In this document: piece by piece, positions 37,765 through 49,547 of the stretch
How positions within the stretch are numbered: position 1 is the first letter of the stretch
Layout of the letters: each line of letters opens with the position of its first letter
DNA from: Selaginella moellendorffii
Lineage: Eukaryota > Streptophyta > Lycopodiopsida > Selaginellales > Selaginellaceae
Reading direction: 5' to 3'
Assembly (NCBI RefSeq): GCF_000143415.4
Contig: NW_003314287.1
Coordinates: 332,203-396,202 of the forward strand
DNA: 64,000 nucleotides
The notes under the pieces: generated by a model
The model's input: only the letters and a program-made list of their open reading frames with translations
What the model was told of the DNA's origin: nothing
Databases searched by the model: none
Translations under genes and position numbers: made by a program

Positions 37765-38850
37765 ATGGCGATGGTAATCGGGCGGTCCAAGACATTTTGC
37801 GTTGCGCGAAAGGCTGTGAGAGCATTCCAGGATCCGAAGACGGGTGTCAATTGTGTTCAGCGGGATAACAACCCAACAATGGCTTCTCATGTATGTACTG
37901 TGATTATGCGATTATCTGTTTGTATCAATTCCTTTCAGACTTTCATGGCGAGCACAGAGATTAAGGGAGAGCCAGTGACAATCATACTTTCTCACGTTTA
38001 CAGCGGTGATCACTCGAGTATGTTGTTTTCCTTCGATTTTTTTTGAAGCTTATACTTGCTTACAGAGGTTCTGCGGCTTTGTGATTTCCGGCTTGCTTCC
38101 TTCAAGAGGCACCTCCATCAGCTTGCCAATGGGATAAATATCAACAGTGTGATGAGCCTCTACTCCAAGTAAGCTTTTCATTCAAGATGCTGCTTTGTAT
38201 CTTCAGTTTCTGCAGTGTGGAGAAGGAGCTCCGTGAGCATGTTACAAGGGACATGCCGGAGAGAGAGGCGTATTGCAAGACACTAGACATTGATCCTGAA
38301 ATAGATATAGACCCTGATCCCATAAGTACAGTCAAGGTAACGTATGTTGAAATGGGCATTCGGCTAACTTGTATCTGTTCAGGAAAATGATTGGCTTCCT
38401 CATCTTTACACAACTCTGGTAGCCATATATGAAAGCGGGAAGGTGGCTGTTGGTGGGCCAGGGGCGATGTCGGTTGCTGTTGCTGGACAGAGGAGCTTAA
38501 AGGTAAGGACTTCTCTGTCCAATTAGTAGAGGTCTGAAGATGGTGTTTACAGGAGTTTTCAAGTTCTTGTGAGAGCTATGCAACTCTGCAATGGGTAAGA
38601 ATTTGTTCTTGATGTTGTTCTTGAAGCTCAATTGTTTTCTACAGGGACATCTAAATCGTGATGAGGTGCTGCTCATATCTGACATTTTCTCTCGTGTACA
38701 AACCTCATGGAACGCGGGGGAACTAGAGGTTTGTTTGTTTATTATTTCTCAACAGGTGTTGAATCTGTTTACTTGCAGATAGATAACATTTCCACTATAG
38801 CAGAGGAAGCCGATCTTGGAACTTTGGCGATTGTTGTCAAATTTGTTTAG
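37765..38850 (+). CDS. Unrecognised protein, eight exons
   Basis: Exons 37765-37890, 37939-38017, 38066-38168, 38216-38336, 38383-38502, 38553-38594, 38645-38728, 38779-38850; 747 nt, 248 aa. Every junction keeps frame and all introns are 46-50 bp, so this looks like a real gene. I do not recognise the family. Visible features: an N-terminal GRSKTFCVARKAVRAFQDPK, a central acidic DIDPEIDIDPDP, then LPHLYTTLVAIYESGKVAVGG, and a C-terminal EADLGTLAIVVKF. No signal peptide or obvious membrane helix. It is divergent from the gene to its left. Confidence 0.7.
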
Positions 38851-38978
38851 ATAATATAGGTTACCATTAAGAACGAGCGGGATTAAGACAGCTAAATACT
38901 AAAGCATTTATAGATGGTCTAGATGTATTTTTTGTTGAACCAAACCTGAAACATTAGATCGCTTATAGTGAACAAACA

Positions 38979-39500
38979 ATGAATTGTCACAGAATGTTAA
39001 ATGCACCAGGTCACAGCGTCATGGTGTCGAGCGAAGAGTTCAACGGGGTTATGGACAAAGCCAACGACAATGCAGATTTGGCTGCATTTCTTGCGGTGGC
39101 TGCACTCAATCGTGGAATGGAAAGTGTTTACGCTTCCGATCAATTACGTCTTAGCAGGAGGCGGAAGCATCGGCTTGTGGATCTGGAGAAGCAGTATGTT
39201 GCTTAGGGGACTTTTGTGGTTGTGCAAGATCTGGATATGATGAAGCGGCTGGTGATGAGATTAGGCTGCGAGATTGAGTTCACGAACAGGACCTTAGCCT
39301 TCTGCCTGAAGCACGAGGATAAGTTGATTCTGCGGGAATCGCTGCAGCGGTTGAGCAGGAATCAGATTGTGCTTGGGCAGCTCGTGGATGATCTTGAGGA
39401 GAACATTTCATGAGCATCAACAAAGCTCATAGCCTCGTCGTTAGCTTTGTTGAGATCATCTTGCTGAGAGAGCTCTGCGGGGAGAGTTTCGAGGACAACG
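38979..39500 (+). pseudogene. UPF0496-family gene remnant
   Basis: Pieces match plant UPF0496 proteins: LVDLEKQYVA, an in-frame TAG at 39204-39206, GTFVVVQDLDMMKRLV, RDQ-type helix LVDDLEENIS, then in another frame MSINKAHSLVV (usual form TINRARSLVV). The stop and the frameshift near 39405 break the gene, and the usual N-terminal half is missing. UPF0496 proteins are plant-specific and of unclear function. Confidence 0.6.
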
Positions 39501-39798
39501 ACTCCTATAGGCTTCGATAGTACGCAGCAATAGCTTAGCGATTGCAGCTAGAACTGCAAAGTTGGCTCTTTCAAGAAGTTTCTTTGAAACGAAAGTTTGG
39601 AAGTTTGAGAAGTTTCTTGCCTGGCTGATAGGTTGCCATCATTCCTTCATCTTGGTGTTTCGGTATGTTCCATGAAAATGGGACTTGATTGCGATGCTGT
39701 CAATCCTGAATGTCAAGAGAAAGAATCAGAACTTCAGTGGATTTTAAATCACAAAAGAACCTTACCTATTGCTTGCGGAGAAGTTTGTGATGGAATGA

Positions 39799-40563
39799 AT
39801 GGACGCTGTCTGGAGCTCCAGCTCCCTCGCCAGCGATGTTGCTGTAGTGGGTTCTAGTCCAAGTTTGCGCTGCAGCAGCGACACCACCAAATGCTACGCC
39901 GAGGCCTTGCGAAGATGCGGGAGCAGCCAGAACCTCTGGGAAGGCAAGAGGCTCCACTTCCTCCTCAAGTCCCGCGGCTACGATGGCGATACGTTTCTCG
40001 GGAATTTGCTCGTCCAGATGTATGGCAAATGCGGCGAGCTCGATCGAGCCCGAAGTGCCTTGGACCGGATAGTCACCAGGAACGTCTTCTCTTGGACAAT
40101 TCTCATCGCCTACTTCCAGAACGGGCTCTTCCGGGACGCTCTCGATGCCTATCAGGAGATGAAGGACGATAGAATGGAGCCGGACGACTTCATCTTCTCA
40201 ATCGCTCTGGGTGCCTGTGGAGCGCTCGGAACTGACGCGCTCGAGGAGGGACGGGCGATTCACTCGCACTTAATCGTTGCATCTTCCACCGGAGCAAAGG
40301 CACCATCTTTCGGCAAGAGCAGCATCGTCACGACTGGCTTGGTGGACATGTATGCCAAGTGTGGCAGCGTTGAGGATGGTGCGCAAAGCCTTCGACGTGA
40401 TGGTGCGCAAAGATATCGTTGCCTGGGGAGCTATCATCACGGCCTATTCGGAGCACGGAGATGGAAAGACCACCCTGGAAATGTTTCGAAAGATGGAAAC
40501 CAAACCAAACATGTATGCTTACTCCGGAGTGCTGGACGCTTGCTTGAGCTCCAGACAGCTTAA
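39799..40563 (+). pseudogene. PPR (PLS-class) gene fragment
   Basis: ATG 39799 opens a typical lycophyte PPR protein: YAEALRRCGSSQNL, LGNLLVQMYGKCGELDRA, RNVFSWTILIAYFQNG, then LVDMYAKCGSVEDG. A frameshift near 40378 moves the frame; the next repeat (RKDIVAWGAIITAYSEHG, KPNMYAYSGVLDAC) continues in a second frame and stops at about 40563 after only four or so repeats. Full-length proteins of this class have many more repeats and a DYW or E tail, absent here. The family binds organellar RNA for editing or processing. Confidence 0.75.
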
Positions 40564-43500
40564 GTGAGTTTAGCAAAAAGGTAAATAACAGTGTTGTGTT
40601 GCTAGGAGCAGGATCATCTTCTTCGCGGATGGCTTGCAATCAAGCTGATGAGGATCCAATTCAACTGGGTTGAGGAGGATCTGCACACATGATACGCTAG
40701 ACATACATGTGGACTTAGGGGAGGAAGAAAGTATGGAAAAGCACTTGGTATGGAGGAAATACTGGAAAACAAGTTCCAATGCTCGGGAACTGTTAAACTT
40801 AATTTTGACAGGTCAAGGGGACATATGAGTATCCCTCCGGATTACAGCTCCTGACATGAAATCCTCCAGTGTTTCGTGCAAGACTAAGGGAGTGAGTAAG
40901 GATGGCTTGGAAAAAAGTCAGTGAAGAAGGGGGATCCTGCCTTTGATTTTCCTTGGTCTTGTGTAAGTTGCTTTGTATTTCACCTTTCAGTTTAAAGACA
41001 GTGTCTCTTGCATATCACACTCTTCTCTATTGTTGCTCCTTCCTGGTACCTGTGGGATCAGTGTCATGAAGCTCTTTCTTAGTTTTCCTTTCTGAGGAGG
41101 AAAACTATTAAGTCAGTCAAAAGAATCTATGTGTTTTAGGGTGTTGTAAGACACAATTACTTCTTCACATTGAGGGTGAAATAAGAAAACAATGAGAATT
41201 CAAGTGAGAGACATTCCCTCACTTTCTCTCACTTTCCTTTTCTCTCCTAGAATCCCAAGCACTACCACTCTTGTGTGATCATCCTAAGATGCATAAGATA
41301 AGCATAATGCAAATTTGGATATTATGGATTTATCAGAGACACTATTCGTGTGTGGCAGACATTGCAAGATAACTGGATTAATGCAAGATACAGATGAGTT
41401 CATCAAGACAACTTCAGATGAGCACAATTGAAGTTTGTAAAGTTCAAAATGACATGAAGAGATGAGCAGAGGGTGGCAATGGATATGTTTGTGTGTAAAG
41501 TGTGAGTAGTGAGTTCTATGATTTGGAGTTTGCTTTTTGCTAATACCAGCTATTATGAGATTGATGTAGTGTCTTGTGTAAGTCAAATTCAAAATTATCT
41601 TCTCATTTTCTCTCAGCTATTTTACATGTATAGGTGTTCTTGGCATAACTATTGGCTAAACAAATTCTTGAGTGTTTAGTGATTTAGCAACAACTTTTCA
41701 ATAATCCTCCCACTTAGGGTTGATTCTAAAAAATGAGGTTACCAAGTTTTTGAAGAGATGGAGAATGACAATAGAGAAATGTGATGCTAAAGGTAATGGA
41801 CTAATCCTTCAACATCAACATGGCATATGTAGGTATCAAGTTTCTAAGCACAAAAGTGGCAAAAGGAAAGATGATGAATTATGTACAAAGATGCAAGACA
41901 AACCATCAAGTTAGCAACAACTAAAAATCAAAGCAACAAATGTGATTTATATTATTAGATATAATGCAAAACATCACGAATGAATGGACAAAATGTCATG
42001 TGGAACCAATGTCAAATCTGGTGATGCACAACCAAGTAAATTAGGTACTTCAATATAATTTTTTTTTATGTCACATTTATATCTTTTCTATTAAATGAAG
42101 GAAATACTTTGTTTCTTAGGTAAATATGAAAGTTCTAATGATGGATCATGTTACTTCTATATACAAATGAGTGATTGATGTTTTCTCGACACTCTCCCTG
42201 CAGAGCTCTCTCAGCCTGTCGTCGCCAACCACGGCCAACGAAGGCAGCAGTCGACGAGCTTGCCGTAATCAGCAGCCCTCGGGCAAGTCATACACGAGAT
42301 GGTATACGGTGGTGATGATGAGAACTCCAACTCGATCACGGCAAAAGCTCACTTGTCTTGGGTGATGAGCGTTTGCAAGCTCTGATCGCAACTCTTTCGC
42401 CCTGGCAAAGACAGTAGACGTGGCAGTATGACACAGTGCCAACGCACTTCCCAGATTGTAACACCCCATGTCACAACGTTTTGTCAGCTGGATTCGATTG
42501 GACTGGAGCTTCCAAGCCAAATTTGATAGATTGCCACTGCCAGAATCGCTGCTGCGCCTGCGCGACAGCCAAAGGGGCAAGAGAGACCCTGTTGTTTGGA
42601 GCTTTGCCTGTGCTCCCCTCTCTCTTTTTTTCTTTTCTTCTTGGGCAATGGGTGATGAGAAATTGGATTTGAGCCATACATTAACATCCACATTACCTAT
42701 ACGATCTTGCGACATTGGAGAGGGGCAAACCTGGATCAATGGGATTTAGGAGTTATATGCAAACAAGATTCGAAAGGAATCATTGAAAAACAATGCCTGG
42801 CCCTGTTGCTGCGATGCCTTACCACGAACGCCTTGAGTTGACACTACTACGTTGTCCGGAAGAGGTTCCCAGCAGTTGTCGGCCTCCTTTTTTGTGGACC
42901 CGTGATTCCACACCACCTTTTCCCCCTTTTTGAGCTAGCAATGCCCGCTCACAATTGCGATCGTTCGTCGGTTGATCCTGATACTAGCATTTGGGGCAAT
43001 TCGATCGATCGATGACACAAAGCTCACTGGAGATCCTGTGCTCCTCTGAAGAGAGGATAAAAAAAAATCAAGTCTTTAAAAGAAGAAACCACAAGGAAAA
43101 CAAAAAATTCCTAGAAACTCTGCTGTTCTAAGTGGGATGGAGATGGATCCAGTGAAAGAAAAGTGAAAAGGAACCAAAGCGAAGGGAAAGAACGCATTTT
43201 TACTTGAACACAGCTGCCGGCTTATCGATCGATCGACGACGAGGACGGTAAAATAGCCAAAAGAGAATGATCTGTCCATCGTCACGAACTGGGAGAGATC
43301 TGGAGGGAGTCTCCAATCCAAATCAGAGCAGTGAGAGCGAGCGAGGACAAATCTACGCACACCAATGTAGGAGCAAATCGAGAGAGAGGAGTGGGAGAGT
43401 GTCAAGAGGCAGGAAGTGTGCCAGGATCAACCGGCGAGTTGTTTATGTGAGATTGCAGGTGTTGTCAAGCCAGAACCGGAGGACGTGAGAGGAGCATGAG

Positions 43501-43690
43501 TCGTGTTTGAGAAGATTGTGTTGATAATGGATATTTGGGAAATTATTGGTGGTTAGGCGGAAACGGGAAGCCATTAGCTGGGGGAATATTTGGAGGTTGG
43601 AACAGACGAGTTTGGCTGCGAGCAATGGAGAGGGTAGGTAAAACATCAGCAGTTTGGAGCACCGAGGCAACATCCCAATGGAGACCGAGT
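40564..43690. other. No gene recognised; probably contains the 5' LTR of the element to the right
   Basis: Non-coding by my reading. 41100-42100 is AT-rich with repeated TCTCAC-type tracts. An ORF at 42269-42739 (minus) overlaps others on both strands and shows no motif. The part near 43000-43690 probably belongs to the LTR of the gypsy element that follows; I could not fix its left end. Confidence 0.4.
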
Positions 43691-43947
43691 AACCTGGAAT
43701 TTGCAGATTAGGCGCATGGTTCAACAGTTGAATATCCAGGTGGAGCAAATGGTCGCAACCACGTGTCCCACTTGTGGCCAAGCTTGGTACCGAGCCATGA
43801 GGGAGTTGCTCCAAGAACTGCTCGCGTCTAATCCCCTAGAACAACAGCAGGGAGAGAGTGGTATGAGTGAGAAGGGTATGAATAAAGAAGGGTTTTTTCC
43901 CTGTTATTTCCTGTGTTCCAGTCATGGTGTGAGTATGGACTACAAAA

Positions 43948-43965
43948 TGGTGCGTTAGCCGGGAG
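43948..43965 (+). other. Putative primer-binding site
   Basis: tggtgcgttagccgggag begins with the TGG expected opposite a tRNA CCA end and resembles the tRNA-Asp-type site of Athila/Tat/Ogre elements with a few differences. The comparison is from memory. Confidence 0.5.
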
Positions 43966-44109
43966 CCTATCTCAAGTAGCACAGAAGGGGCAGCCGCCCC
44001 TGTGGAAAGAGGAGGCTGTTGAGCTGACACCTAGAATAGGAGTATTATCAATTCAGTTAGGAAATAAAAGAGAAGCAGAAGCAGAGTAGGAAAGAAAGAT
44101 ACCTGAAAC

Positions 44110-45600
44110 GCAGGGAATCAAGTACCCCGTGGAATAGCCCAGAGAAACTGACACCGGAGCAGCCAGAAGGTTCGGAGGAAGAAGAGGAGTGGGGAAGGTT
44201 TCAGGACTCGCAACCCTCGGCACCCCCAGGTTCCCTGGAACCAGAAGTAGGGCCTTTGGTCTCGCCAAGTGGATCGGATTCATCAAAAACTGAGACAACC
44301 CCTCCGTCCTCTCCAACCCCTCAAGCCCCTCTTGTAACTGCAATGGCTCAACTAGCACTATCAGGAGGAAGGGAAAAATATTCAAAGTTCATGAACCTGA
44401 GCAATCTAGACTCTCACATCACAGCCTTTGAAGTAGTGAGCACGGCAAATCAAGAACAAGCAGACGCACTGCTGCTGAGATGGTTTCCAACAACACTCTC
44501 CAGACCAGCCATGGATTGGTATGCACAGGTGACGTCAGGTGTGGCACTGGCATTTGTGACCTGGGATGCAATGAAGAGGGCCTTTTTGACTCAGTTCTGA
44601 CCATTTGGGTTCAGCACCAGAATCACGGAGGAGCTCAACTTGATCCATTTGCTCCCGGGAGAGACCTACAGGATTACACCTGCAGATATTGAGCTCTCCT
44701 GCAGCGAAAGCACCCTGCGCCTCTTGCAGAAGATCAAGTGAGGTGTTACCTCAATGGCTTGCCATACGAAATCAGCTTTCATGTGAAGATTCATCGGCCA
44801 ACCGATCTCAATGCAGCGGTGGAGCATGTGGCTACCTGGGAGCAAGCGAGACTGGGATCAAGATCGTCGCTGACACCCGCGACTTACCCGAGTATGCTGG
44901 CAGGGGTGCAATACATGCCTGCGATGCAGACCACCCGTCTTCCAGCAGTGCCAGCAGCACCACCATTGTCCCTGCCAGTGACCAATTCCAATCTACAAGG
45001 TTTTGAGGCTCAGTTAGCCAAGGTGAAAGAAGACGTGGTCGAAACCCTCACCAAGCAGATGGCCAAGTTGCAGGTGAACCTAGTGAGGGGTCAAGGTGGT
45101 GTTCAGCCTCAAAAAGTGGTCGACAGGCCGGAAATCTGGTGCGTAAGGTGCAAGGGGTACGGGCATTACCCAAGTGAGTGTCTAAATCCCCAAGCAGCTC
45201 ATCCACAGTGTGGGTATTGTTGTTGAGCCAACCATACCACTGAGAATTGCTTTGCTCGGATGAGGGATATGCAGCAACTAGTTGGGCCCACTATCGCACA
45301 GCCCATCTACCCCACACTTCAGTCTTCAATGGAGGTTCCGAGCTATTACGCTCAACCCCAGTTACCGGCAGTGCAGCAGGTGTCATACCCAGTCTATGCC
45401 TTGGAGCCGACCCAACAATCCGGGCCTCGGCCACCATCCTAGTTTCCGGCAACCGGAGGTTGGGGTCAGAAGCCAAAATTGCAGATCATTTGCTACTGCT
45501 GCCACGAGCAAGGACACATCACACCGCACTGTCTGAATCCCTAGAAACATGAGGAGTATCGACCCATTTGTGGAATTTGTCAAACCCAGGGGCTACACAC
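44110..45600 (+). pseudogene. Gag of the plus-strand gypsy element
   Basis: A charged N-terminus precedes a retrotransposon gag domain (LLLRWFPTTLSRPAMDWYAQ, WDAMKRAFLTQF). After stops and frameshifts near 44600-44750 come zinc-knuckle motifs: CVRCKGYGHYPSEC, a CGYC block with a following H..C, CYCCHEQGHITPHC and CGICQTQGLHTQDQC. Four knuckle-like units in one gag is unusual for gypsy elements. Confidence 0.7.
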
Positions 45601-46093
45601 ACAGGATCAGTGTCTATACCACTTGTAGAACACCAGTCAAGGAGTGAATCAACCACCGCCAGCAGCTGATCAGGGCAAGCGAGTGGTAGATAGTAAGGCG
45701 ATCTTTGTAGCGGCAGAGGATCTGCAAGAAGGAGCCGGCGTACCTACACTCAGTATGGAGACTCGAGCCAGATACAAGCAACAGGCACAAGGAGTGTACG
45801 GGGCAGATCCAAGCCAGGCTTTTGGTGAGGACTCGGAGGTGATCGCCAGGAGAAATCGCCGTGCCACCCGTGAGAAAAGAGTGGCGGAGTTTGCAGATCG
45901 CCAGTCAATGGAAGTGTCATTGGACGTTGGGAATGCTGGCGTGAACAGACCAGATGGTGCCATGCGCCCATCATTGCCAAGCCCTCAGGAGAAATCCAAT
46001 TTTGCTCAAGTCCTGAGAAAGCGGGATTGTCAAAGCCGATCAGGCTGCAGGATCAGATCCAAGAGGTGAGAGGCAGTGTGAATCCCTGGAGAG

Positions 46094-48708
46094 CAGTGTA
46101 TAATATTGACTGGTAAATACTGGTTTTTGGCCTTTTTTCTAGTCAAATACTAGTAATTTTAAGATCAATTATATCATAAACTTGTCATAGTGACTAGTAA
46201 ACGTCAAATACACTAGTCAAATAGTTATTTACTTTTCTATACAACAGGTCATACATATTCCAAAATTTATATGCATATACCTAATACATTATACATGTCA
46301 ATGTAAAATAAGGGCAAATGGGACAGAAGAGGCCGTGTGTGATGGGCTCAAGGCACGAAGAGGAGGACCAAGTCCTTATCACTGATATTTCTACTGGGTA
46401 AGTAGCATTTAGAAAAAATGCTAGCAACATTGCTTAGAGTGTGCTCTTTTTTTTATCATAGGAGTGTGGGGCAAAAGAAAAGGCAGAAAGTGAGTAAAAA
46501 GAGCCAAATTGACTCTTATTTCTCACTAGTTTCTTCATGGCCTTCTACTGTATCAACTAGTAGTCAACAACAGTCTCTTCTATCTCAAGATGCTCATCCA
46601 AGTGAGCCACATGCTAGTGATGATTAAATGAAGGTGCTTACTAGGAAATGGCGTGCTGAATGGGGTCTTGTGCATCCTTGGAGCAAGCTTGTGAGAGATC
46701 TATTAGAAGGATGAAGCTATAAAAAGGGCCTATGGACATTGCATGTGAAAAATGACTCAATGAAGAAGAGGAGAGAATTCTTCAGGTGATGAAGCTGGTT
46801 CACCACTTTGTGGTAGCAATTTTTCCATTGGACAGTATAGCTTCGGAGTTCCAGAATTCCGTCTACCAGAGGCGCCAAACTTTCCTATAGGCAGCGATTA
46901 TTCAGCATATGTCAATCCCGTAGCAGCACATGATTTCCTTGATGCAATTCAAGATGTGGTGCAACAAAGGCTCTTTGACAATATCAGGGAGAGTCTTTTC
47001 TTCTCAGTTTTGGTAGATGAAAGTACTGACCATGCCTGTGAACAGCATTTGATCATTTATATGGTCTACTTGCTTGGAGGGAAGGAGCTACACTGTGACT
47101 TTCTGAAGCTTCTACAAGTGTAGAATGGGACATCAGAATCGATCTTTGAAACACTACAAGGTTTGCTCTTGAACATGAATTTGAGAGTAGAGAACATGAT
47201 AGCCTGTGCTTCGAGTATGGTGGGCCGTAACACAGGTGTGGTCCAGAGGCTGAGAATGATTTGTCCCAAGATCATTGGTGTGCACTGCGTAGCTCACCGA
47301 GAGGCTCTTGCTGCCAAGGATGGCTTTACAACCAATCAACCAATCTTTGACGCCATCGACAAGCTAGCTCAAAAAATCAAGTCGTGGCTGGGGAAAAGCT
47401 CTTTAAGGCATAAAGAGCTAAAGGAGCTTTTACAGTCATATTGTCTTAAGGAGCTCATGATGTTCGTTGGCTATCTAGGGGAGAAGTGATGCAGTGGCTG
47501 GTGATAGCTATGCCTGCTTTGCTTGATCAGTGGAAAATTGCAGATAAAACTCAGTACTCCAGCCTCACGACCATTCAGGTATGGTTTTTTCTAGTTAAAA
47601 TTAGTGTAAGTTCTAATTTAAACTATCATTTTAGGTTCAGTTTTTTATTCATTTGCTAGCAGATGTTTTGGCTGAGCTGAACAAGTTGAACGTCCTTTTC
47701 CAAGCACAAATGACAAATTGCTTGGAGATTGTATCATTTCTAGATATGACAATTGAAACTTTGAAGGGGCACAAAGGATAGTGTGAATGGAGAGCTTTCT
47801 TATGTCAAGGCTGGAGGGGATAAGTCTGTACACAAGTTATAATACAAGCCAGTGGAGGTGAAGAACACTAGGATGTCAAGTGAACCTGCTCAATCTTCAA
47901 GTGTTGTTCCACTTGGTCTAGATTTGAATGCTCTAGGGACAGCTTTATTGCCAGCACCAACTCCAGGTTCAGTAGCAGATTGTGTGATCAAGGGCCAAGC
48001 TTATGTTCAAGCAACAGTGAACACGTTGAACACCTGTTTTCCAGATGTTACCTTCTTCAACAGCTTCAAGCTATTTAGACCAGTGTCATAGCCTCAAGAC
48101 TTTCAAGAGCGATCAACACTTACAAGAACATGGCTCAATCGGCTACTAGAGACAATCAACACTGATTCAACCATGGTGAATATTGTTGCTTGTAACAACA
48201 AACTTGATGATTTTACAGGGTTTTTAATGTGGAGCATTGGAAACAAAACAATGCATGATGCTTGGAGCTTCTGTAGCACAAATGAAAGATGGTGGAATAT
48301 GTTTCCAGGTATATATTTCTTATAAAATTTAACTTGCTTTATTATGGGTTTAATGAAGCTATTCCAACTTTGTATGGTTGTCCCGACAAATACTGCTTTA
48401 TGTGAGCAAGGGTTTTCATTGTAGAACAATACTAAATCGAAGACTAGAGCCTTATTAAAGCTACATATGTTAGATGCGCTAATGATGGTGAAACTCAATA
48501 GTGAAGATCCAAGAATTATAAATTGGCATGAAGTATTTAAGGTATGGAAGAATATGAAGCAGAGGCAACCTTACTATTGCTACTAGTTAGTTTTTTTATT
48601 TGTATTCAAATGACAATTTTAATTTACAAGCTCCTTGTCATGAAACTAGTAAAATAAAATTTTACTAGTCAAATTTTTTTTAAAGTAGCTGGTCAATATT
48701 AGACCCTG
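46094..48708 (+). mobile_element. Decayed hAT transposon
   Basis: Imperfect terminal inverted repeats: left CAGTGTATAATATTGAC, right end complement CAGGGTCTAATATTGAC. Flanking 8-bp sequences CTGGAGAG (46086-46093) and GTGGGGAG (48709-48716) look like a decayed hAT target-site duplication. Inside are transposase pieces: FFSVLVDESTDHACEQHL (first catalytic Asp region), VGRNTGVVQRL, VHCVAHREALAAKD, and a C-terminal dimerisation block with TNTALCEQGFS, followed by MMVKLN. Stops and frameshifts show it is inactive. Confidence 0.85.
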
Positions 48709-48716
48709 GTGGGGAG

Positions 48717-49310
48717 AAGAAGACATTACCAGACGGTGCTCAACCTCGAGACCAAGCCATACGACATCCTCCACAATTTGGAGAATCAAAAGCCAAGCAT
48801 CACTTTTGCTCAGCTCTTGCAGCTGGCTCCAGGGTCACCATGGCTGTCAAGGAGCACCGGGAAGCAATTGTGAACGCAGCCTGGCCAATGATTGATCTGG
48901 ATACACCTGTGATTGATGCTAAGATTGTGGGCGAGAGGCTCTGAGAGTGTGTGATTGACAGGGGCTCAGCTATTAATGTGATGCTGGAGGCCATGGTATC
49001 CAAGTTGGAGCTGGATGCACCTACACCAATTCATTTCAAGGTCCGCATGGCAAATCAGTTGCGTTCCAAGCCAATCGGGGTCATTACGGGAGTGAAAACT
49101 GAGATTGCAAGTTTCACCTTCTTTGTCGATTACGTAGTGTTGAGAATGGAAGGAGGTACCCTGATGGATTACCTGGGAAGACCATGGCTGCGCCAGGCAC
49201 AGGTGGAACAGAGCTGGAGGACCGGTTTCATCACACTTGGGGATGGCAACAACACTTGAATGATTCAAGTTGCAATGAAGAGTAAATTGGTGGCGACTCT
49301 GATTGGACTG
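48717..49310 (+). pseudogene. Gypsy protease region, downstream of the hAT insertion
   Basis: Reads YDILHNLENQKPSITFAQLLQLAP in one frame, then CVIDRGSAINVMLEAMVSKL (expected D.GS.INVM; here DRGS) and DYLGRPWLRQA, the protease blocks of plant gypsy elements of this type. A stop at 48942-48944 and frame changes break it. Confidence 0.7.
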
Positions 49311-49547
49311 GAGGTTGATGCAGGGATGATGGTAGTGATACCACTTCTGGAATGGCCTCCGGACCGGAGGAAAACAATGTGTCGAGCATGATCAGCCAGT
49401 GCAGCTCTCTTGAGAATTGCTCATCAAGGGCATTCCAGTTACGAGCTGATGCATTGGTCACAAGGAGGTGAAGTCGGGCGTGGCATGTGGCATAGTGAAG
49501 GTGCAATATGAGGGGGAGATTGAGCAAGCTTGGGTTTTTCCTTGAGC

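Larger units (their letters stand above)
43700..49540 (+). mobile_element. Plus-strand Ty3/gypsy element (Athila/Tat-like?), interrupted
   Basis: A putative LTR ends ...ctaca near 43944, followed after three bases by a primer-binding-like TGGTGCGTTAGCCGGGAG. Gag follows (44110-45600), then a second open stretch (45644-46069). A hAT transposon (46094-48708) is inserted, and pol resumes with ITFAQLLQLAP and a protease (to about 49310). RT, RNase H and integrase are missing; a foldback element follows. Lineage is inferred from the primer site and multiple zinc knuckles. Confidence 0.65.

Noticed and set aside
42269-42739. 156-codon minus-strand ORF
   Set aside because: Overlapped by open frames on both strands, no motif, no neighbouring exon with good splice sites.
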